A stretch of DNA of 64,000 nt from Pseudomonas paeninsulae (GCF_035621475.1 NZ_CP141799.1:1786501-1850500); one strand, 5' to 3'; shown: positions 53,974-63,220, numbered from the stretch's first letter. Made by a program: numbers and translations. The notes: a model not told the origin generated them from the letters alone.

Positions 53974-54372
53974 ATGAATGCGATGTTTCCCCGGGCGATC
54001 TACCAGCATGCCATCGAACAGCATGGTTTCTAGGCGGATGACGCCTAGCCGCGGGCGGTGAGGGCGCTGGAAAGTTGCCATCAGGCGTTGCCTCAACCAG
54101 AGGGCAGTGCGCAGTCAGTCAGCGGGGTTTATCTCTGGGGGCCGGTAGGGCGCGGCAAGACCTGGCTGATGGATCAGTTCTATCAAAGCCTGCGAGTGTC
54201 CGCGCGCCGTCAGCATTACCATCATTTCATGCGCTGGGTGCACCGCCGCCTGTTTCAGTTGACCGGCGCGCCCGATCCCTTGCCGGCTTTGGCTCGTGAG
54301 CTGAGCGCCGAGGTCAGGGTGCTGTGTTTCGATGAGTTGTTCGTCAGTGACATTGGCGATGTCATTGCAATA
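53974..54372 (+). pseudogene. zapE: zapE (AFG1-type ATPase) N-terminal remnant with two stop codons
   Basis: The frame from ATG 53974 reads MNAMFPRAIYQHAIEQHGF, stop, ADDA, stop, PRAVRALESCHQALPQP. It then continues open through the Walker A region VYLWGPVGRGKTWLMDQFY and Walker B LCFDELFVSDIGD. The family normally reads HGFxxDDAQ here, so both TAG codons (54031-54033, 54046-54048) look like point mutations. Similarity ends at DIGDVI, just before the terminator of tRNA-Asn; the C-terminal two thirds are missing. ZapE acts at the Z-ring during division, so an intact copy probably exists elsewhere. Confidence 0.8.
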
Positions 54373-54400
54373 AAAAGCCCAGCTCGATGGCTGGGCTCTC
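54373..54400 (-). terminator. Terminator of tRNA-Asn
   Basis: On the minus strand AGCCCAGC, loop CATCGA, GCTGGGCT followed by TTTTATT. It lies directly after the tRNA 3' end and at the breakpoint of the zapE remnant. Confidence 0.85.
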
Positions 54401-54405
54401 AAATT

Positions 54406-54481
54406 TGGCTCCGCGACCAGGACTCGAACCTGGGACCCAATGATTAACAGTCATTTGCTCTACCGACTGAGCTATCGCGGA
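54406..54481 (-). tRNA. tRNA-Asn (anticodon GTT)
   Basis: 76 bases with encoded CCA. Acceptor arms TCCGCGA / TCGCGGA, D-loop GTCGGTAG, anticodon loop CTGTTAA, T-arm GGTTCGAGTCC. All stems pair. Confidence 0.95.
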
Positions 54482-54493
54482 ACAACGGTGCGT

Positions 54494-54521
54494 ATCCTAC
54501 TGATTAGGAAGGGGAAGTCAA
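54494..54521 (-). promoter_or_regulatory. Promoter of tRNA-Asn
   Basis: On the minus strand TTGACT (54521-54516), 16 bases, TAGGAT (54499-54494), 13 bases before the tRNA. The -35 lies inside an inverted repeat GGGGAAGTC...GACTTCCCC (54511-54538), whose arms may also end the aminotransferase transcript. Confidence 0.6.
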
Positions 54522-54545
54522 GTATCTAGGACTTCCCCTGGCCCG

Positions 54546-55742
54546 TCAGAGAACTTGGGCGATGGCCTGGGTAACGACCGGCAGATTGCGCTGGTTCAGC
54601 GCGGCGACGCAGATGCGCCCGGTGCCGACAGCGTAGATGCCGAACTCGCTCTTCAGGCGTTCCACCTGCTCGGTGGTGAGGCCCGAGTAGGAGAACATTC
54701 CGCGCTGCTGGGCGACGAAGCTGAAGTCTCGCTTGGCGCCCAGGGCCGTCAATTGCTCGACCATGGCCAGGCGCATGGCGCGGATGCGTTCGCGCATTTC
54801 GCCCAGTTCGGCTTCCCACATGGCGCGCAGTTTGGGGTTGTTGAGCACCGCGGCGACCACGCTGGCGCCATGGGTCGGCGGGTTCGAGTAGTTGGTGCGG
54901 ATTACGCGCTTGAGTTGCGATAGCACCCGAGCGGTTTCATCTTTCGAACCAGTGACGATGGACAGCGCACCCACTCGTTCGCCATACAACGAGAACGACT
55001 TGGAGAAAGAGCTGGAGACAAAGAAGGTCAAGCCGGACTCGGCGAACAGGCGCACGGCCGCCGCGTCTTCCTCGATGCCGTCGCCAAAGCCCTGGTAGGC
55101 GATGTCGAGGAAGGGTACGTGCTCGCGCTCACGAAGAATTTCGAGAATGGCCTGCCAGTCGTCCATGCTCAGGTCGACGCCGGTCGGATTGTGGCAGCAG
55201 GCGTGCAGCACCACGATCGAGCGGGCGGGCAGGTTTTTCAGGTCTTCGAACAGGCCGCCACGATTCACCCCATTGCTGAAGGCATCGTAGTAGCGGTAGT
55301 TGCGTACAGGGAAACCTGCCGCCTCGAACAGGGCGCGGTGGTTTTCCCAGCTCGGATCGCTGATGGCGACCGCTGCATCAGGCAGCAGGCGCTTGAGGAA
55401 GTCTGCACCGATTTTCAGTGCACCAGTACCGCCCAGGGCCTGGGCAGTAATCACCCGGCCTTCCTTCATTAGGGCCGAGTCGGCGCCGAACAACAGGGTC
55501 TGCACGGCCTGGTCGTAAGCGGCGATGCCCTCGATCGGCAAGTAGCCACGGGGCGCATGGGTGGCCGTCAGCGCATTTTCTGCTTCTGCCACGGCCCGCA
55601 AAAGCGGAATTCGCCCATCTTCATTGGTGTACACGCCAACACCGAGGTTGACCTTGGTGGTGCGGGTATCGGCGTTGAATGCTTCGTTGAGGCCCAGAAT
55701 AGGGTCGCGCGGAGCCATTTCGACGGCAGAGAACAGACTCAT
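54546..55742 (-). CDS. Aromatic/aspartate aminotransferase (AspC/TyrB family)
   Basis: 398 residues, class I PLP aminotransferase. It transfers amino groups between aromatic amino acids or aspartate and 2-oxoglutarate. The PLP lysine is in SSSFSKSFSLYGERVG; HACCHNPTGVDL and the N-terminal EMAPRDPILGLNEAFNADTR are diagnostic. The true start is the ATG at 55742 (MSLFSAVEM); the frame upstream is not conserved. Its divergent position next to uvrB is the usual Pseudomonas arrangement. Substrate preference cannot be read from the sequence. Confidence 0.92.
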   Translation of the reverse strand: MSLFSAVEMAPRDPILGLNEAFNADTRTTKVNLGVGVYTNEDGRIPLLRAVAEAENALTATHAPRGYLPIEGIAAYDQAVQTLLFGADSALMKEGRVITAQALGGTGALKIGADFLKRLLPDAAVAISDPSWENHRALFEAAGFPVRNYRYYDAFSNGVNRGGLFEDLKNLPARSIVVLHACCHNPTGVDLSMDDWQAILEILREREHVPFLDIAYQGFGDGIEEDAAAVRLFAESGLTFFVSSSFSKSFSLYGERVGALSIVTGSKDETARVLSQLKRVIRTNYSNPPTHGASVVAAVLNNPKLRAMWEAELGEMRERIRAMRLAMVEQLTALGAKRDFSFVAQQRGMFSYSGLTTEQVERLKSEFGIYAVGTGRICVAALNQRNLPVVTQAIAQVL

Positions 55743-55917
55743 GGATGCGGCAGCTCGAATGAAGAAGGGTGAGTGTCTGCAACGCCCCGTTAGGGGTTGC
55801 GTAAGTGGGTCGGTAGTATAACGGGCCATAACGTGCGTCGCGACAGCGGGTACACGCATTTCAACTGTTTTGACGTACGCTTTCAGATCGCGTCACAGTC
55901 GTCCGTCGAGGTTAGTC

Positions 55918-57933
55918 ATGTCCAAGTTCCAACTGGTCACCCGTTTCCAGCCTGCCGGCGATCAGCCGGAGGCCATTCGGCAGATGGTGGAAGGCATTGA
56001 GGCGGGTTTGTCGCATCAGACCCTGCTCGGCGTGACTGGCTCGGGCAAGACCTTCAGCATCGCCAACGTGATCGCGCAGATCCAGCGGCCAACCTTGATT
56101 CTGGCGCCGAACAAGACTCTGGCCGCTCAGCTGTATGGGGAGTTCAAGAGTTTCTTCCCGAACAACGCGGTGGAGTATTTCGTTTCCTATTACGACTACT
56201 ACCAGCCGGAAGCCTACGTGCCTTCCTCGGACACCTTTATCGAGAAAGACGCCTCGATCAACGATCACATCGAGCAGATGCGCCTGTCGGCGACCAAGGC
56301 GCTGCTGGAGCGGCCGGATGCGATCATTGTCACCACGGTATCGTGCATCTATGGCCTGGGTAGTCCCGAGTCTTACCTGAAAATGGTGCTGCACGTCGAT
56401 CGCGGCGACAAGCTGGATCAGCGTGAACTGCTGCGTCGCCTGGCCGACTTGCAGTACACGCGCAACGATATGGATTTTGCCCGTGCCAGCTTTCGGGTGC
56501 GCGGCGACGTGATCGATGTGTTTCCAGCGGAGTCGGAGTTGGAGGCCGTTCGCGTCGAGCTATTCGATGACGAGGTGGAGAGCTTGTCCGCGTTCGATCC
56601 GCTGACCGGCGAGGTGATCCGCAAGCTGCCGCGTTTCACCTTCTATCCCAAGAGCCACTACGTCACCCCGCGCGAAGTGCTGCTGGAGGCGGTGGAGAAA
56701 ATCAAGGTCGAGCTGGTCGAGCGCCTGGAGTACCTGCGCAGTACCAATAAGCTGGTCGAAGCGCAGCGTCTGGAGCAGCGCACGCGCTTCGACCTGGAGA
56801 TGATCCTCGAACTGGGTTATTGCAACGGCATCGAAAACTATTCCCGTTATCTGTCCGGACGTGGGCCGGGCGAGCCGCCGCCAACCCTCTACGACTACCT
56901 GCCGGATCAGGCCTTGCTGGTAATCGACGAGTCGCATGTCGCGGTACCGCAGGTCGGCGCCATGTACAAGGGTGACCGCTCGCGCAAGGAAACCCTGGTC
57001 GAGTATGGATTTCGCCTGCCCTCGGCGCTGGATAACCGGCCGATGCGTTTCGAGGAATGGGAGGCGGCCAGCCCGCAAACCATTTTCGTCTCGGCCACGC
57101 CGGGCAACTACGAGGCCGAGCATGCCGGGCGGGTGATCGAGCAAGTGGTAAGGCCGACCGGCCTGGTCGACCCGCAGATTGAGGTGCGTCCGGCGCTGAC
57201 CCAGGTCGACGATTTACTCTCGGAAATTCACAAACGCGTGGTCCTGGGCGAGCGGGTGCTGGTCACCACCCTGACCAAGCGCATGGCCGAGGATTTGACT
57301 GACTACCTGGCCGATCATGGCGCCAAGGTGCGCTACCTGCACTCGGACATCGATACGGTGGAGCGGGTCGAAATCATCCGTGACTTGCGCCTCGGTGCAT
57401 TCGACGTGCTGGTCGGTATCAACCTGCTGCGCGAAGGCTTGGACATGCCGGAGGTCTCGCTGGTAGCGATTCTTGATGCGGATAAAGAAGGCTTCCTGCG
57501 CAGCGAACGCTCGCTGATCCAGACCATCGGCCGCGCGGCGCGTAACCTCAACGGTCGGGCCATTCTCTATGCCGACCGCATGACCGGCTCGATGGAGCGC
57601 GCCATCGGCGAAACTGAGCGGCGGCGCAACAAGCAGATTGCCTTCAACGCGGCCAACGGCATCACCCCCAAGGGGGTATTCAAGGACGTCCGGGATATTC
57701 TCGAAGGCGCCACGGTGCCGGGTTCGCGCAGCAAGAAGCGCAAGGGCATGGCTCAGGCGGCGGAAGAAAGTGCGCGCTACGAGAACGAGCTGCGTTCGCC
57801 GAACGAGATTGCCAAGCGCATCCGGCAACTGGAGGAGAAGATGTACCAGTTGGCCCGAGATCTGGAGTTCGAGGCCGCCGCACAAGTGCGTGACGAGATC
57901 CACAAGCTGCGTGAGCGTTTGTTGCAGGTGTGA
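55918..57933 (+). CDS. uvrB: Excinuclease ABC subunit B (UvrB)
   Basis: 671 residues. DNA damage verification helicase of nucleotide excision repair. Walker [13 protein letters not shown] (about 40-51), beta-hairpin with [16 protein letters not shown]-like motif DESHV, helicase motifs [20 protein letters not shown] and QTIGRAARN. The C-terminal UVR domain (about 630-668, [19 protein letters not shown]) binds UvrC. ATG 55918 follows GAGG; the longer frame is upstream noise. All catalytic parts are intact. Confidence 0.98.
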   Translation: MSKFQLVTRFQPAGDQPEAIRQMVEGIEAGLSHQTLLGVTGSGKTFSIANVIAQIQRPTLILAPNKTLAAQLYGEFKSFFPNNAVEYFVSYYDYYQPEAYVPSSDTFIEKDASINDHIEQMRLSATKALLERPDAIIVTTVSCIYGLGSPESYLKMVLHVDRGDKLDQRELLRRLADLQYTRNDMDFARASFRVRGDVIDVFPAESELEAVRVELFDDEVESLSAFDPLTGEVIRKLPRFTFYPKSHYVTPREVLLEAVEKIKVELVERLEYLRSTNKLVEAQRLEQRTRFDLEMILELGYCNGIENYSRYLSGRGPGEPPPTLYDYLPDQALLVIDESHVAVPQVGAMYKGDRSRKETLVEYGFRLPSALDNRPMRFEEWEAASPQTIFVSATPGNYEAEHAGRVIEQVVRPTGLVDPQIEVRPALTQVDDLLSEIHKRVVLGERVLVTTLTKRMAEDLTDYLADHGAKVRYLHSDIDTVERVEIIRDLRLGAFDVLVGINLLREGLDMPEVSLVAILDADKEGFLRSERSLIQTIGRAARNLNGRAILYADRMTGSMERAIGETERRRNKQIAFNAANGITPKGVFKDVRDILEGATVPGSRSKKRKGMAQAAEESARYENELRSPNEIAKRIRQLEEKMYQLARDLEFEAAAQVRDEIHKLRERLLQV

Positions 57934-58188
57934 TTACAGGCTGGCGTAGGACTGCTGATTGCTATTGATGCAGGCTGGCTCGCGACTCTGAGCCGCACCC
58001 GCCGCAACCGTTATCGGGCTCCCGGAGGGCATACGGGCTACAGGGTCGAGCTGGTAGCGTGGATAAGCCTGGGCGCAATCCGGGAGGCGCTCCCGGATTA
58101 CGCTGGCGCTCATGAACCATGCAAAAAGGCTCTAGTGGCGCGGATTGAACGAGTCTGGCGAGTAGGCATCCTGCTCGCGGGCGACCCC
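57934..58188. other. Convergent gap between uvrB and rdgC with a strong palindrome
   Basis: No gene. AATCCGGGAG-GCG-CTCCCGGATT (58077-58099) has perfect 10-base arms. The surrounding GGATAAGC...GATTACGCTGGCGCTCAT is a degenerate palindromic repeat unit, related to a piece inside the repeat at 6264-6295. It could also serve as a bidirectional transcription stop between the converging genes. Confidence 0.55.
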
Positions 58189-59109
58189 TTAGATGCCCTG
58201 TGGCGTCTCTTCGCCACCCAGGGCTTCGAACAGCGCAGGGAGGAACTCGACGAAGGTCAGCATCATCAGGGTGAAGCTGGCGTCCTGTTGGCCGAGGGCG
58301 TCATCGCCGCCATCCTGTTCCGCCTGATCCTGCAGCAGATCTTCGAAGCGCAGGCGCTTGACCACCAGTTTGTCGTCGAGCATGAACGACAGCTTGTCCT
58401 GCCAGGCCAGCGACAATTGAGTGACCTGTTTGCCGGAGGTCATATGCAGCTGGATTTCGTCGCTGGTCAGGTCCTGGCGTTTGCAGCGCACCACACCACC
58501 ATCTTCGTGGGTGTCGCGCAGCTCGCATTCGTCGAGTACATGGAAGTCGTCGGCGGCTTTCTGCGTTGTGACCCACTCGGTCATGGTAGCGCTAGGGGCA
58601 ATCTTCACCGTCAGTGGGCGTACCGGCAGTGAGCCGATGGCTTCACGCAGGGTGGAGAGCAGGTCTTCCGCACGTTTCGGGCTGGAGGCGTCGACCAGGA
58701 TCAGGCCTTGCTTCGGGGCAATGGCGGCGAATGTCGCCGACTTGCGGATAAAGGCCCGCGGCAGGAAAGTCTGCACGATGTCGTCCTTAAGCTGGTCGCG
58801 TTCCTTCTTGTAGACCTTGCGCATCTGCTCGGCTTCGATCTCGTCGACTTTTTCCTTCAGGGCATCGCGCACCACGCTGCCCGGCAGGATGCGTTCTTCC
58901 TTGCGCGCCGCGATCAGCAGAAAGTCGCCGCTGGCATGCACCAGTGGCGCATCACCGCCTTTGCCGAAGGGGGCGATGAAACCATAGGTGGTCAGCTCCT
59001 GGCTGGCACAGGGACGCGCCGGTTTGGCGGCCAGTGCGACTTCGAGTGTTTCGACATCGAAGGGGGCGTTTTGGGTGAGGCGATAAACCAGCAGGTTACG
59101 AAACCACAT
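58189..59109 (-). CDS. rdgC: Recombination-associated protein RdgC
   Basis: 306 residues. RdgC forms a ring around duplex DNA and restrains Rec[14 protein letters not shown] at the N-terminus, [20 protein letters not shown] and the C-terminal [20 protein letters not shown] are conserved in the family. It converges on uvrB. Confidence 0.96.
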   Translation of the reverse strand: MWFRNLLVYRLTQNAPFDVETLEVALAAKPARPCASQELTTYGFIAPFGKGGDAPLVHASGDFLLIAARKEERILPGSVVRDALKEKVDEIEAEQMRKVYKKERDQLKDDIVQTFLPRAFIRKSATFAAIAPKQGLILVDASSPKRAEDLLSTLREAIGSLPVRPLTVKIAPSATMTEWVTTQKAADDFHVLDECELRDTHEDGGVVRCKRQDLTSDEIQLHMTSGKQVTQLSLAWQDKLSFMLDDKLVVKRLRFEDLLQDQAEQDGGDDALGQQDASFTLMMLTFVEFLPALFEALGGEETPQGI

Positions 59110-59217
59110 GAGGGGGACTCTCCATTAACGCAAAGCGCGCATTATTCTCCCCTTGGCGGCTCAGGCCAACCCTGCGCTAAGCCTTTGGCGCGTCGATAAA
59201 AATTTTTAAATCAATGC

Positions 59218-59246
59218 TTGCCAAGGTGAGGTCGGCTGTCTAGAAT
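59218..59246 (+). promoter_or_regulatory. Promoter of tRNA-Val/tRNA-Asp
   Basis: TTGCCA (59218-59223), exactly 17 bases, TAGAAT (59241-59246), 21 bases before the tRNA-Val 5' end. Confidence 0.8.
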
Positions 59247-59267
59247 GCGGCCCACTTCGAGAGTGAA

Positions 59268-59343
59268 GGGTGATTAGCTCAGCTGGGAGAGCAGCTGCCT
59301 TACAAGCAGCGGGTCGGCGGTTCGATCCCGTCATCACCCACCA
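59268..59343 (+). tRNA. tRNA-Val (anticodon TAC)
   Basis: 76 bases with encoded CCA. Acceptor GGGTGAT / ATCACCC, anticodon loop CTTACAA, T-arm GGTTCGATCCC. 20 bases before tRNA-Asp. Confidence 0.96.
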
Positions 59344-59363
59344 ACTCGCTTTTGGAGTTACGC

Positions 59364-59440
59364 GCAGCGGTAGTTCAGTCGGTTAGAATACCGGCCTGTC
59401 ACGCCGGGGGTCGCGGGTTCGAGTCCCGTCCGCTGCGCCA
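59364..59440 (+). tRNA. tRNA-Asp (anticodon GTC)
   Basis: 77 bases with encoded CCA. Acceptor GCAGCGG / CCGCTGC, anticodon loop CTGTCAC, T-arm GGTTCGAGTCC. A TTTTTT run follows at once. Cotranscribed with tRNA-Val. Confidence 0.96.
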
Positions 59441-59628
59441 TTTTTTACCTCGCTCCATCTCTGCTATGCCCCTTCCGCAATACTCGCTTCATTCCTTCGT
59501 AAATCCGTCTAAATACCTGAACTTATTCGCATTTCCTCGTTCGTATCCTGGTAGCCAGTGATTGCGGCAGCCTGCTAAGCTCGCGGCTTCACTCGATTGC
59601 CCTAGGGCGCACCGAACAAGGAATAAGC

Positions 59629-60333
59629 ATGAAACAGCATCGTTTAGCGGCGGCGGTCGCTCTGGTAGGTCTGGTTCTCGCGGGTTGTGATTCGCAAACC
59701 AGCGTAGAGTTGGAGAGCCCGGCACAAAAAGCCTCCTACGGTATCGGCCTGAACATGGGCAAGAGCCTGGCGCAGGAAGGCATGGATGACCTCGATTCGA
59801 ACGCCGTGGCCCAAGGCATCGAAGATGCCATCGGCAAGAAAGAGCAGCGCCTGAAAGACGACGAACTGGTCGAGGCTTTCGCGTTCCTGCAGAAGCGTGC
59901 CGAAGAGCGCATGGCTACCATGAGCGAGGAGTCGGCCAAGGCTGGCAAGAAATTCCTCGAAGAGAATGGCAAGCGTGAAGGCGTGGTCACCACCGAATCC
60001 GGTTTGCAGTACGAAGTGCTGAAAAAAGCGGAAGGCGATCAGCCGAAAGCCACTGATGTGGTGAGCGTGCACTATGAAGGCAAGTTGACCGATGGCAGCG
60101 TGTTCGACAGCTCTATCGAGCGCGATAGCCCGATCGAACTGCCGGTCAGCGGTGTGATTCCAGGTTGGGTCGAGGGCTTACAGTTGATGCATGTCGGCGA
60201 GAAGTACAAGCTCTATATCCCGAGTGAGCTGGCATACGGCGAGCAAAGCCCGACTCCGGCGATCCCGGCCAACTCGGTGTTGGTGTTCGAGCTGGAGCTG
60301 TTGGAAATCAAGGCCGCCAGTGCCGAACAGTAA
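59629..60333 (+). CDS. FKBP-type peptidyl-prolyl isomerase, lipoprotein
   Basis: 234 residues. Signal peptide with lipobox LAGC (Cys20), followed by Asp. A helical dimerisation domain of the FKBP_N type (about 30-110, SYGIGLNMGKSLAQEG) precedes the FKBP catalytic domain (about 125-230: SVHYEGKLTDGSVFDSS, SGVIPGWVEGLQLM, ELAYGEQS). It assists folding of envelope proteins, like FkpA/Mip. Asp after the lipid Cys would hold it in the inner membrane by E. coli rules, which do not apply strictly in Pseudomonas. Confidence 0.92.
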   Translation: MKQHRLAAAVALVGLVLAGCDSQTSVELESPAQKASYGIGLNMGKSLAQEGMDDLDSNAVAQGIEDAIGKKEQRLKDDELVEAFAFLQKRAEERMATMSEESAKAGKKFLEENGKREGVVTTESGLQYEVLKKAEGDQPKATDVVSVHYEGKLTDGSVFDSSIERDSPIELPVSGVIPGWVEGLQLMHVGEKYKLYIPSELAYGEQSPTPAIPANSVLVFELELLEIKAASAEQ

Positions 60334-60394
60334 CCGTTAGGCGTTTGTCGGGCCTGGGGCATTCCAGAGTTCGACAGGCCGTCAGGGTTGCAGG

Positions 60395-60427
60395 CAACGC
60401 CCCGTTCGACGGGGCGTTGTCGTTTTT
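60395..60427 (+). terminator. Terminator of the FKBP gene
   Basis: CAACGCCCCG, loop TTCGA, CGGGGCGTTG, then TCGTTTTT. About 60 bases after the stop. Confidence 0.92.
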
Positions 60428-60744
60428 GTCGATTACAAAACGAACCTGAGGCTGACTGGTGGGTCGGAAAAGTAACGTGAATGGAATTCTGGCGTCACGG
60501 TTATGCACATTTCTCCGGGCCCATTCACGACCTTGCTCTGGGCTTCTTGAAAAACTCTTTGCAAATTTCAAGTTGTTGATTTAAAACAACTTTACTAGCT
60601 GAGTAAAAAATGTCCGATCTGTAGCGAGGCCCTATGGGCCGGGCGTTTGGTCGGTCCAACTGGAATCTGTTCACAAGGTTATCCACAGCTTTAGTGGATA
60701 ACCCAAGCCAGCCCAGCAGGCATGCGGGTTGACGAGGAATGCCC
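60428..60744. promoter_or_regulatory. Gap before the DUF1232 gene with paired DnaA boxes
   Basis: No gene. GGTTATCCAC (60677-60686) and GTGGATAACC (60694-60703) form a perfect inverted repeat that holds a consensus DnaA box, TTATCCACA at 60679-60687, and a one-mismatch box on the other strand. A second palindrome AAGTTGTT...AACAACTT lies at 60570-60592. Confidence 0.6.
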
Positions 60745-61194
60745 ATGAAACAGCCGTGGAATTTTTCCAGTTACCTGCGCTTGGCACCGGCTTTTTTACG
60801 TCGTGGCCGCTTGCCTGCTTTGCTGTTGGCGGTGGCACGCAAGAGTGGCAAGCCAGGTCGGCGCTTCACTGCCTTGAAAGATGATTTGCGACTCCTGCAA
60901 GGTCTCTGCATGGCCTGGTGGCGCGGTGAGTATCGAGCGATCAGCTCTCAGGCGTTACTGGCGGTGGTCGCTGCGTTGCTGTATTTCGTCACGCCACTGG
61001 ATGCGCTGCCGGATTGGCTGCCGATGGTCGGCTTTATCGATGATTTGGCCGTACTGGCCTGGGTGCTGCGCACCTGGAGCGATGAGCTGGCGGCATTTCG
61101 TGCCTGGCGAGAAGCCCAGGCGCCTGAGGCGCTCGAGGTTATCGAGCGCTTGCCAGATGGGCAAAGCCTGGCGCTGGATAAACCGAAGCCCTGA
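60745..61194 (+). CDS. DUF1232 (YkvA-like) membrane-associated protein
   Basis: 149 residues. The DUF1232 core is YFVTPLDALPDWLPMVGFID with the following DDLAVLAWVL (about 76-105), forming a hydrophobic hairpin. A basic N-terminus precedes it. I chose ATG 60745 because GAGGA lies six bases upstream; ATG 60739 is too close to it. The function of the family is unknown. DnaA boxes lie 42 bases upstream. Confidence 0.8.
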   Translation: MKQPWNFSSYLRLAPAFLRRGRLPALLLAVARKSGKPGRRFTALKDDLRLLQGLCMAWWRGEYRAISSQALLAVVAALLYFVTPLDALPDWLPMVGFIDDLAVLAWVLRTWSDELAAFRAWREAQAPEALEVIERLPDGQSLALDKPKP

Positions 61195-61198
61195 CGGA

Positions 61199-61983
61199 CT
61201 ACTGGGGAGGCAGCGCGGGGGTGCTATCGAGCATCCGTGCGATCGTGCCCGAGTCACGCAGTTCCAGTAGCACCTCATCCAGCCACTTGGCACCGCTCGG
61301 CAGGTGTTGGCCATAGATGCAATACAGGTCGTAGCGTTGTACCGCCAAGTCACAGAAGTGCAGGGGCCGCTCTGGGCGCTGGGCCAACTTGTAGGGCAGG
61401 GGGCGGCACATGTCGATCCGCGCATCCAGGCGTTGCCAGCTCAACAGGTTCAGTCCGCTGTCGAGGTCACGGACATTCTGGCGAGTCACCCGTTAGCGCG
61501 CGAAGCCTTCATCAACGGCCGGCTGTAGACATAACCGAGTCGGGTGCCGAGTACTTTACCGTACAAATCCTGCAATCCCGCCACGGGCGCTTTTCGGTCA
61601 TGCAGGTGGATCACGTCTGCCTCCTGGTAAAGTTTGGGTGACCGGCGGTAGCGCTGTGGTTCGGCCGCCCACTCCGGGTTGGCGTTGCCGATCAGATGAA
61701 TACGTCCGCGCTGAATAAGCTCTTCGATGCGTCTGTTCGGGGTCTCGACGAAGTGCAACTCGAGACTCAGGTGTTGGCCGACCCTGCTGCCAAGTCGGTG
61801 GGTGAAACCACCACGCAATTGATGATTGTGGACCTCGGCATATGGCAGGCTGTCGGCCGGAGAGAAGCCCCTGTGCACTGCTTCTGCGCCGCTCATGGCA
61901 CTCCAGCAGCTCAGAAGAATCGCCAGTGCCCTCAAAATACCCCCAGGATATTGCCCTGACAGTGACAAGGCAGTATAGGTCAC
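61199..61983 (-). pseudogene. Frameshifted periplasmic solute-binding protein (family 3)
   Basis: Two minus-strand frames join to a typical amino-acid-binding-type protein. The first (61983 to 61486) has VHNHQLRGGFTHRLGSRVGQ, LSLELHFVETPNRRIEEL and GLQDLYGKVLGTRLGYVYSR. The second (61489 to 61199) continues with RQNVRDLDSGLNLLSWQRLD and WLDEVLLELRDSGTIARML. The reading frame shifts around 61485-61500. The family usually runs unbroken through this point (...lv.rGrvDa.i). Probably inactive, unless the shift is a sequencing error. It has no ABC transporter genes beside it. Confidence 0.75.
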
Positions 61984-62069
61984 GCCCTTTAGAGGATCGG
62001 GCTGTTAACATAGCCATCTGCAAGGAAGGTGCTGAGGCTGTCGGTACTGCTTTCCACGGGGAGTCGAGA

Positions 62070-62390
62070 ATGAAAGTGCAAGTAATCAAACGTGATGGCG
62101 AGCCCGAATATGCGGTACTGCCCTGGGCAGATTATCTGGCCTTGTTGCAGGCCTCGGGCCACGCTGCGCAAGTGCCGGAAGCGCCTGCGGATGCAGTCAA
62201 GCCGGCGCTGAGCGAGTTGACGCGGTTGCGTGAAGAAAAGGGCTTGTCGCTGCAAGAGTTGGCGCGCTCGGTGGGGATCAGTCCGCATTACCTGGGCATG
62301 ATCGAAAGCGCCGAGCGCCAGCCAGACGCCGCCATCAAGCGGGCCTTGGCCTGGGCGCTCGGTGTCGCAGGCTGGGAGGAGAAGCTTTGA
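62070..62390 (+). CDS. XRE-type helix-turn-helix protein
   Basis: 106 residues. An N-terminal segment of about 30 residues (MKVQVIKRDGEPEYAVLPWA) resembles the short beta-strand domain in front of some antitoxin-type regulators. A Ala/Pro linker and an XRE helix-turn-helix (LTRLREEKGLSLQELARSVG, about 50-69, and ISPHYLGMIE) follow. The ATG at 62070 is 7 bases after GGGGAG. The stop overlaps the next start (TTGA). No toxin is recognised next to it. It is likely an autoregulator of the three-gene unit. Confidence 0.8.
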   Translation: MKVQVIKRDGEPEYAVLPWADYLALLQASGHAAQVPEAPADAVKPALSELTRLREEKGLSLQELARSVGISPHYLGMIESAERQPDAAIKRALAWALGVAGWEEKL

Positions 62391-62752
62391 GCGTAAGTAT
62401 CAGTCGTCAGCATTGGCAAGCCTTGCTCGATGAGTTGGAGGATGCTCGACGTCAGCGTCATCTGCTGACCTATCGAGCATTGGTCGAGCGTTTGGCCTTG
62501 CCGACCCCGGCGATGCAAACGCTCACCGCTGCGTTGGAACATCTGGCGGGCCTGGATGCCCGTGCCGAACGGCCACTGCGCAGCGCCTTGGTGATCAGTC
62601 AGGGCGCGAGCCGGCTGCCGCGCACCGGGTTCTTCGATTGTGTGACCCGTCTTGGCCGCTTTAACGGTGCTTCGGATGGCGTAGCCGCTGCCTCCTGGCA
62701 TGCGTCCGAGGTGGTGCGGGTGTTCGAGTTCGATTACTCCGAGGCGCTCTAG
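62387..62752 (+). CDS. Conserved protein of unknown function
   Basis: 121 residues starting at TTG 62387, with GGAGGA six bases upstream and a 4-base overlap with the XRE gene. The N-terminal half (LLDELEDARRQRHLLTYRAL, ERLALPTPAMQTLTAALEHL) looks like a winged-helix fold. The second half has PLRSALVISQGASRLPRTGF and a conserved-looking FFDCVTRLGR. I recall similar short proteins in many proteobacteria but none with a known role. DNA binding is possible. Confidence 0.7.
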   Translation: MSVSISRQHWQALLDELEDARRQRHLLTYRALVERLALPTPAMQTLTAALEHLAGLDARAERPLRSALVISQGASRLPRTGFFDCVTRLGRFNGASDGVAAASWHASEVVRVFEFDYSEAL

Positions 62753-63220
62753 GTGCTTGGGCAACTGCGTGCGCGTATAGGCTATGTGGTGGCCCGACGG
62801 TTGTTCCACTGGTCGTGGTTGGTTAAACAGCCACGCGGCTGGCGCTGGCTGGAAGGGCAGTTCGCGCGCATGGCCAACCTCGGCGATGTTGCCGCGCAGG
62901 GCTTTTACGGGCATATCCTGCTGTTTCGTGGCCACGGGTTTGGCGCCCGCGAAGAAGGCGTGCGTCTGTTGCGCCTGGCCGCCACTGGTGGTGATGCCAA
63001 GGCTGCCTATCAGCTTGGCGTACTGAGCCTGGCGGGCGATACCCGGCAAGCCCCCGATGGGGTCGAGGCCGCGCGCTGGTGGACGCTGGCGGCCGCGGCT
63101 GGCCATCCCCTGGCCGCCCAGCGCTTGGCCGACCTGTATCGTGAGGGTGGCCGGGGCTTGCCGGCCGACCCCGAGCTGGCGGCGTGCTTTGTCCAGAGGG
63201 CGCAGGAACTGGGACTGTAA
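62753..63220 (+). CDS. Sel1-repeat protein
   Basis: 155 residues starting at GTG 62753, directly after the previous stop. Sel1-type helical repeats: GVRLLRLAATGGDAKAAYQL, GVEAARWWTLAAAAGHPLAA and the third, partial one at the end. The N-terminus (about 1-30) is basic and Trp-rich. Sel1 repeats mediate protein-protein contacts. No signal peptide is visible. Part of a tight trio with the two genes upstream. Confidence 0.8.
   Translation: MLGQLRARIGYVVARRLFHWSWLVKQPRGWRWLEGQFARMANLGDVAAQGFYGHILLFRGHGFGAREEGVRLLRLAATGGDAKAAYQLGVLSLAGDTRQAPDGVEAARWWTLAAAAGHPLAAQRLADLYREGGRGLPADPELAACFVQRAQELGL

Noticed and set aside
54058..54447. Intact 129-codon gene in the zapE region
   Set aside because: It is only the part of the zapE frame downstream of two stop codons and runs into the terminator and tRNA-Asn.
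62070..62752. Classical toxin-antitoxin pair
   Set aside because: The XRE gene looks antitoxin-like, but the downstream protein matches no toxin family I recognise.
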